Assembly (NCBI GenBank): GCA_047345645.1
Contig: JBLEFH010000009.1
Reading direction: 5' to 3' (one strand)
Origin: JBLEFH01 sp047345645
GTDB taxonomy: Bacteria; Pseudomonadota; Alphaproteobacteria; Rhodobacterales; Rhodobacteraceae
DNA: 64,000 bases
Part shown: positions 61,427 through 64,000 of the stretch, one piece after another
How the letters are laid out: the number at the start of each line of letters is the position of its first letter
Numbering within the stretch: the stretch's first letter is position 1
The notes under the pieces: generated by a model
The model's database searches: none
What the model saw: only the letters and a program-made list of their open reading frames with translations
What the model was told of the DNA's origin: nothing
Position numbers and translations under genes: made by a program

Positions 61427-62203
61427 TTATTCGGGCAGGAACACACCGCTATGCCGGCCAATGGCGACGAAACGGTAGTTGAGCGGCTCGAAAAATTCTT
61501 TCATCTCGGGCACATCCCGCCCGGCGAGATTGACCGTCACGACGGGGCGCATGGTCTCCAGCGTCTCCTTCGCGCCGTTCAGCGCGTAGAGCTTGGTGCC
61601 GGGAATATCGAGATTGATCAGCCCGAGATTGTCGAAGCCGAGCGCATCAATCGTCGTCGCGGTCAGCTTGCCATCCTTGCGGCGCAGATAGGCGATGGCG
61701 GAGGTTTTCTTCGGCGGCATGCTCGAGCGCGTCATCGGCGATGTGCCGTCGTCGATAATCTCCTGATGGAGCGAAATCGGGCAGCCCTCGGGGTTGGCCT
61801 CAATCGTGCGCTGAAGCACCGGCTGCACCATGTTGAGCGGCTCAACCATATAGACATGGCTCGGCGCGAGAAACCGCCGCAGGATCAGGCCCTGAAGCCC
61901 GGTAAATGCGCCCACATCGAGGATCGCCTTGCCGTCGAGACTGGGCAGCAAGTCGAAAAGCTGATTGTAAAAAACCAGATCCGGCGCGGCGTGGCGATGC
62001 GCGATCCGGAAATGGAGATCCTCAAAGGCCGCCCAAGGCAAGGCAATGTTGAAGCTCTCATCCTCATGGAACACGACACAGGTGCCGTCCACAGGGTTCC
62101 CCATGAGCTGGATCTGCTGGTCGAGATGGTCAAGCAACCGTTGCGCACTCGCGAGAAGTTTCGACTCGTAATCGATCTCGCTGTCCTTGCTCTCCTCTGT
62201 CAT
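61427..62203 (-). CDS. FkbM family methyltransferase
   Basis: A 258-residue S-adenosylmethionine-dependent methyltransferase. The SAM motif is AILDVGAFTGLQGLILRRF near residue 100, then VYMVEPLNMVQPVLQ, and the FkbM C-terminal block TIDALGFDNLGLINLDIPGT with KLYALNGAKETLETMRPVV. ATG at 62203 (GAGGGG upstream) is preferred over an in-frame ATG at 62233. Likely methylates a sugar or polysaccharide end. Confidence 0.85.
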   Translation of the reverse strand: MTEESKDSEIDYESKLLASAQRLLDHLDQQIQLMGNPVDGTCVVFHEDESFNIALPWAAFEDLHFRIAHRHAAPDLVFYNQLFDLLPSLDGKAILDVGAFTGLQGLILRRFLAPSHVYMVEPLNMVQPVLQRTIEANPEGCPISLHQEIIDDGTSPMTRSSMPPKKTSAIAYLRRKDGKLTATTIDALGFDNLGLINLDIPGTKLYALNGAKETLETMRPVVTVNLAGRDVPEMKEFFEPLNYRFVAIGRHSGVFLPE

Positions 62204-62331
62204 CTTGCCGGGCCCCTCAGTTTTGTCCAACATTCATAAAATAGCATTTGCGCCGTCCTCCCCGTCTATGGGGCCGCCCAAAAGCTCGCAAGTCTCTTTT
62301 GCCAATCGCCTTTTCGGAATGGGCGAAAAGA

Positions 62332-63609
62332 TCACGTGCCGCGCGTCCACTTGTTCGATTTGCGCATCGATTGCGCCTGTTGCCATGGCAGCGTGCCGAC
62401 CTTTTCGAGCGGCGGAAGCGACGGATCTTCATGGTAGAGATCAACGCTTTCCAAATCCTGAACCGGCGCGGGTTCCGGCGCCGCTTTGGGTTGTTGCACC
62501 GCTCTGGGTTGCTGCGCCGCCTTGGGCGCTTCGCCCTCGGCAGGCTCCGATTTGGCTGCCGCCTCTTTGGCCGCGCGCGCAGCGAGCCGCTGCTCATGCG
62601 GACCGAAGCGGGTGTTTGGCGCACCAGACTGTTTGCCCTGCGCTTTTTGCGCGGATTTCTCGTCAGGCTCTGTCGGCGGGGCGAGAACCCCGGCTTTCAC
62701 GGCCTTGGCTTCCGCCGAACGCGCAATCGCTTCGCGCCCCATGGAGCGCGCCGCCGCCGCAAATCTCGGCAAATGGCGGTGGCGTCCCGTATCCACCAAC
62801 TTCCGCTGCACGGCGTTGATATACCACGGCATCTCGCGCCCGCCGCGATAGATCTGATCGAAGGTCTTTTTCGTCAACTCCCCTGCAACCGCCGCTTTCA
62901 CCACCGAGGACAGAAGGCCCGCCCGGCGCAGGAAAAGCGCTGTCTTATGTCCCGAATAGCGCGCCGGAAGCCGCGTGACATTGGCCGAGTCGAACCGCTC
63001 CACATGGCGCACATCCGGCGGGAACTCGGAATCGTAGATGAGAAACACCTCTTTCGCCGCCTTCGCTTCCACAGCGCCGTCCCGAAAGAGGCCATCCCAA
63101 TTCGCCTTGCGCCCGGAATTGAAGCGCTCCTCCCAAGGCACCAGACGCTCATCGAGGGTCGATTGCGGTGAGAACGCAATCACCGTGCAGCCCGGTGCGA
63201 GCGATGCAAAAGCACAGGCCGCATAACCGCCCATAGAGGTGCCCGTCATGACGATCTTTTTGAATCTGTGGAAAAAACCGCTGTCGCGCAGGCTCGCCAG
63301 ATAGGTCAGAAGATCATCATTGCGAAACCAGTCGGCGTTGTAGGTCATGATGCCCAGTTGCGACCAGCCGTTCTTGGCGACAAAGGCGTAGCCCCAGGGC
63401 GAGCGGTCCATCGTGTCATCCCGCGCCGAGGAGAGGTTGTCACAGCTCACCATCAACACGTCCTCACCGCGATCGGTAAACACCACCCCATAGCCTTCGC
63501 CGGAGATGTAAAAGCCCTTCTGATGCGCCGAGCGCCGGAAGCCGATCAACCACTCGGGCGCGGTGTCGGGGTTCTGGATCTCATCGCTCTCTTCGCTGTC
63601 TTCGCTCAC
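62332..63609 (-). CDS. Alpha/beta-hydrolase-like protein with Ala/Pro/Gln-rich tail
   Basis: A 425-residue protein. The N-terminal 250 residues resemble an alpha/beta-hydrolase: the nucleophile elbow GTSMGGYAACAFA, VIAFSPQSTLDERLVPWEER, and a likely Asp/His pair near IYDSEFPPDVRHVERF and RYSGHKTA. The tail from about 330 is low-complexity, rich in Ala, Pro, Glu and Gln. Start GTG 63609 has AGAGG upstream; an earlier TTG at 63627 is possible. Role unknown; it sits with glycosyltransferase and methyltransferase genes. Confidence 0.65.
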   Translation of the reverse strand: MSEDSEESDEIQNPDTAPEWLIGFRRSAHQKGFYISGEGYGVVFTDRGEDVLMVSCDNLSSARDDTMDRSPWGYAFVAKNGWSQLGIMTYNADWFRNDDLLTYLASLRDSGFFHRFKKIVMTGTSMGGYAACAFASLAPGCTVIAFSPQSTLDERLVPWEERFNSGRKANWDGLFRDGAVEAKAAKEVFLIYDSEFPPDVRHVERFDSANVTRLPARYSGHKTALFLRRAGLLSSVVKAAVAGELTKKTFDQIYRGGREMPWYINAVQRKLVDTGRHRHLPRFAAAARSMGREAIARSAEAKAVKAGVLAPPTEPDEKSAQKAQGKQSGAPNTRFGPHEQRLAARAAKEAAAKSEPAEGEAPKAAQQPRAVQQPKAAPEPAPVQDLESVDLYHEDPSLPPLEKVGTLPWQQAQSMRKSNKWTRGT

Positions 63610-63693
63610 GGGGCGCCGCCTCTGCAAATCATCACATTACAATCTGGTGAATGAACAAGGGGTAACGCGGCGGCTATTCTCTGGCAAGCGAGG

Positions 63694-64000
63694 TTAAAGC
63701 TCCCCCAGATGCGTGTGTTTGAACCCGCTCGGCAGTTTCAGCCCATAGCCGAGCATCCGGTCGAAGCCTGCGTGGCCGAGCCAGAGGAGGCCGAGGGTGA
63801 GGGTTGTGCTGCTCCCAATCCGCAGAGCGAGGGCGGTGAGCAGCGCGCCGCCGGCGTAGAGATGGACCGTGTTATAGGTGATCGCCCCGATTTTCGGCCC
63901 GGCGAGATAGCCCGCGAAACTCAGGTCCGGGGCGAAGAAGATCAGCGCCATGGCCCAGATCGGCAGGTCGGGATCGAGGTGAAAAATCACGAGCATCGCC
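63694..64000 (-). CDS. DUF4260 membrane protein, 5' end outside the window
   Basis: About 100 codons of a small membrane protein: ALIFFAPDLSFAGYLAGPKI and LWLGHAGFDRMLGYGLKLPS with FKHTHLGEL at the end, matching DUF4260 proteins of about 120 residues. The frame remains open to the window edge; an ATG at 63996 exists, but the family N-terminus should lie beyond it. Confidence 0.8.
   Translation of the reverse strand, partial: AMLVIFHLDPDLPIWAMALIFFAPDLSFAGYLAGPKIGAITYNTVHLYAGGALLTALALRIGSSTTLTLGLLWLGHAGFDRMLGYGLKLPSGFKHTHLGEL

Overview
The window looks like chromosomal DNA of an alphaproteobacterium of the Rhodobacteraceae/Paracoccaceae type. The evidence is the high GC, the dacC-type/tmk/holB/TatD block, a class I PhaC, a VPLPA-CTERM protein, the secG-pyrG order, and divergent yqeY and carA. 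Species cannot be read from the sequence.

Region 1 (1-2.5 kb) is scar tissue. A complete ISKra4-type element with perfect 24-bp inverted repeats abuts a fragment of a conjugative coupling protein (TraG/VirD4), which runs into an IS66 transposase tail.

Region 2 (2.5-17.7 kb, all minus strand) is the most striking part. It is one tightly packed run: phaA-phaB-aceE-aceF-lpdA-phasin-lctP-lutA-lutB-lutC, followed by phaC. Together the products can import lactate, oxidise it to pyruvate, convert pyruvate to acetyl-CoA with a dedicated homodimeric-E1 pyruvate dehydrogenase, condense and reduce this to 3-hydroxybutyryl-CoA, polymerise it and coat the granule. The block therefore reads as a lactate-to-polyhydroxybutyrate module. 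A good -35/-10 promoter lies upstream of phaA. Beyond it sits a GntR/FadR-family regulator that is frameshifted and has an IS at its 3' end.

Region 3 (17.9-26.7 kb) is an accessory region full of insertion sequences: an IS3 element cut by an IS481 element, a second IS3 element with a catalytic Asp changed to Ala, and an IS630 element with a frameshift slip site. Among them are an Xre-ImmA/IrrE gene coupled to an unknown gene behind a perfect inverted repeat, a frameshifted PD-(D/E)XK nuclease, and a YgjP-like metallopeptidase whose 5' part was removed by an IS.

Region 4 (27-64 kb) is core chromosome, entered through a tRNA-Ser gene. It holds a DD-carboxypeptidase, the tmk-holB-tatD-MBL chain with ATGA overlaps, lipB, ctaD, carA, ilvC with two Lrp/AsnC genes, secG, pyrG, and the yqaA-dsbB pair. 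There are two tRNA-Leu genes. At the right end is a small surface-glycan or modification group (FkbH-like HAD, glycosyltransferase, FkbM methyltransferase, alpha/beta-hydrolase). Small AT-rich intrusions interrupt the core: HxlR/EamA with its own operator, an HNH endonuclease, and an orphan exported protein. A 200-bp duplication of a DUF2244 gene tail brackets an acyltransferase gene.

Candidate regulatory DNA that the genes alone do not explain includes a shared AGTGAC-N5-GTCACT palindrome before a Crp/Fnr gene and a lipoprotein gene, a 30-bp palindrome before a GntR gene, and a TTGCTAC-N7-GTAGCAA palindrome between hxlR and eamA. All functional statements are read by eye from motifs and context. 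No database search was run.
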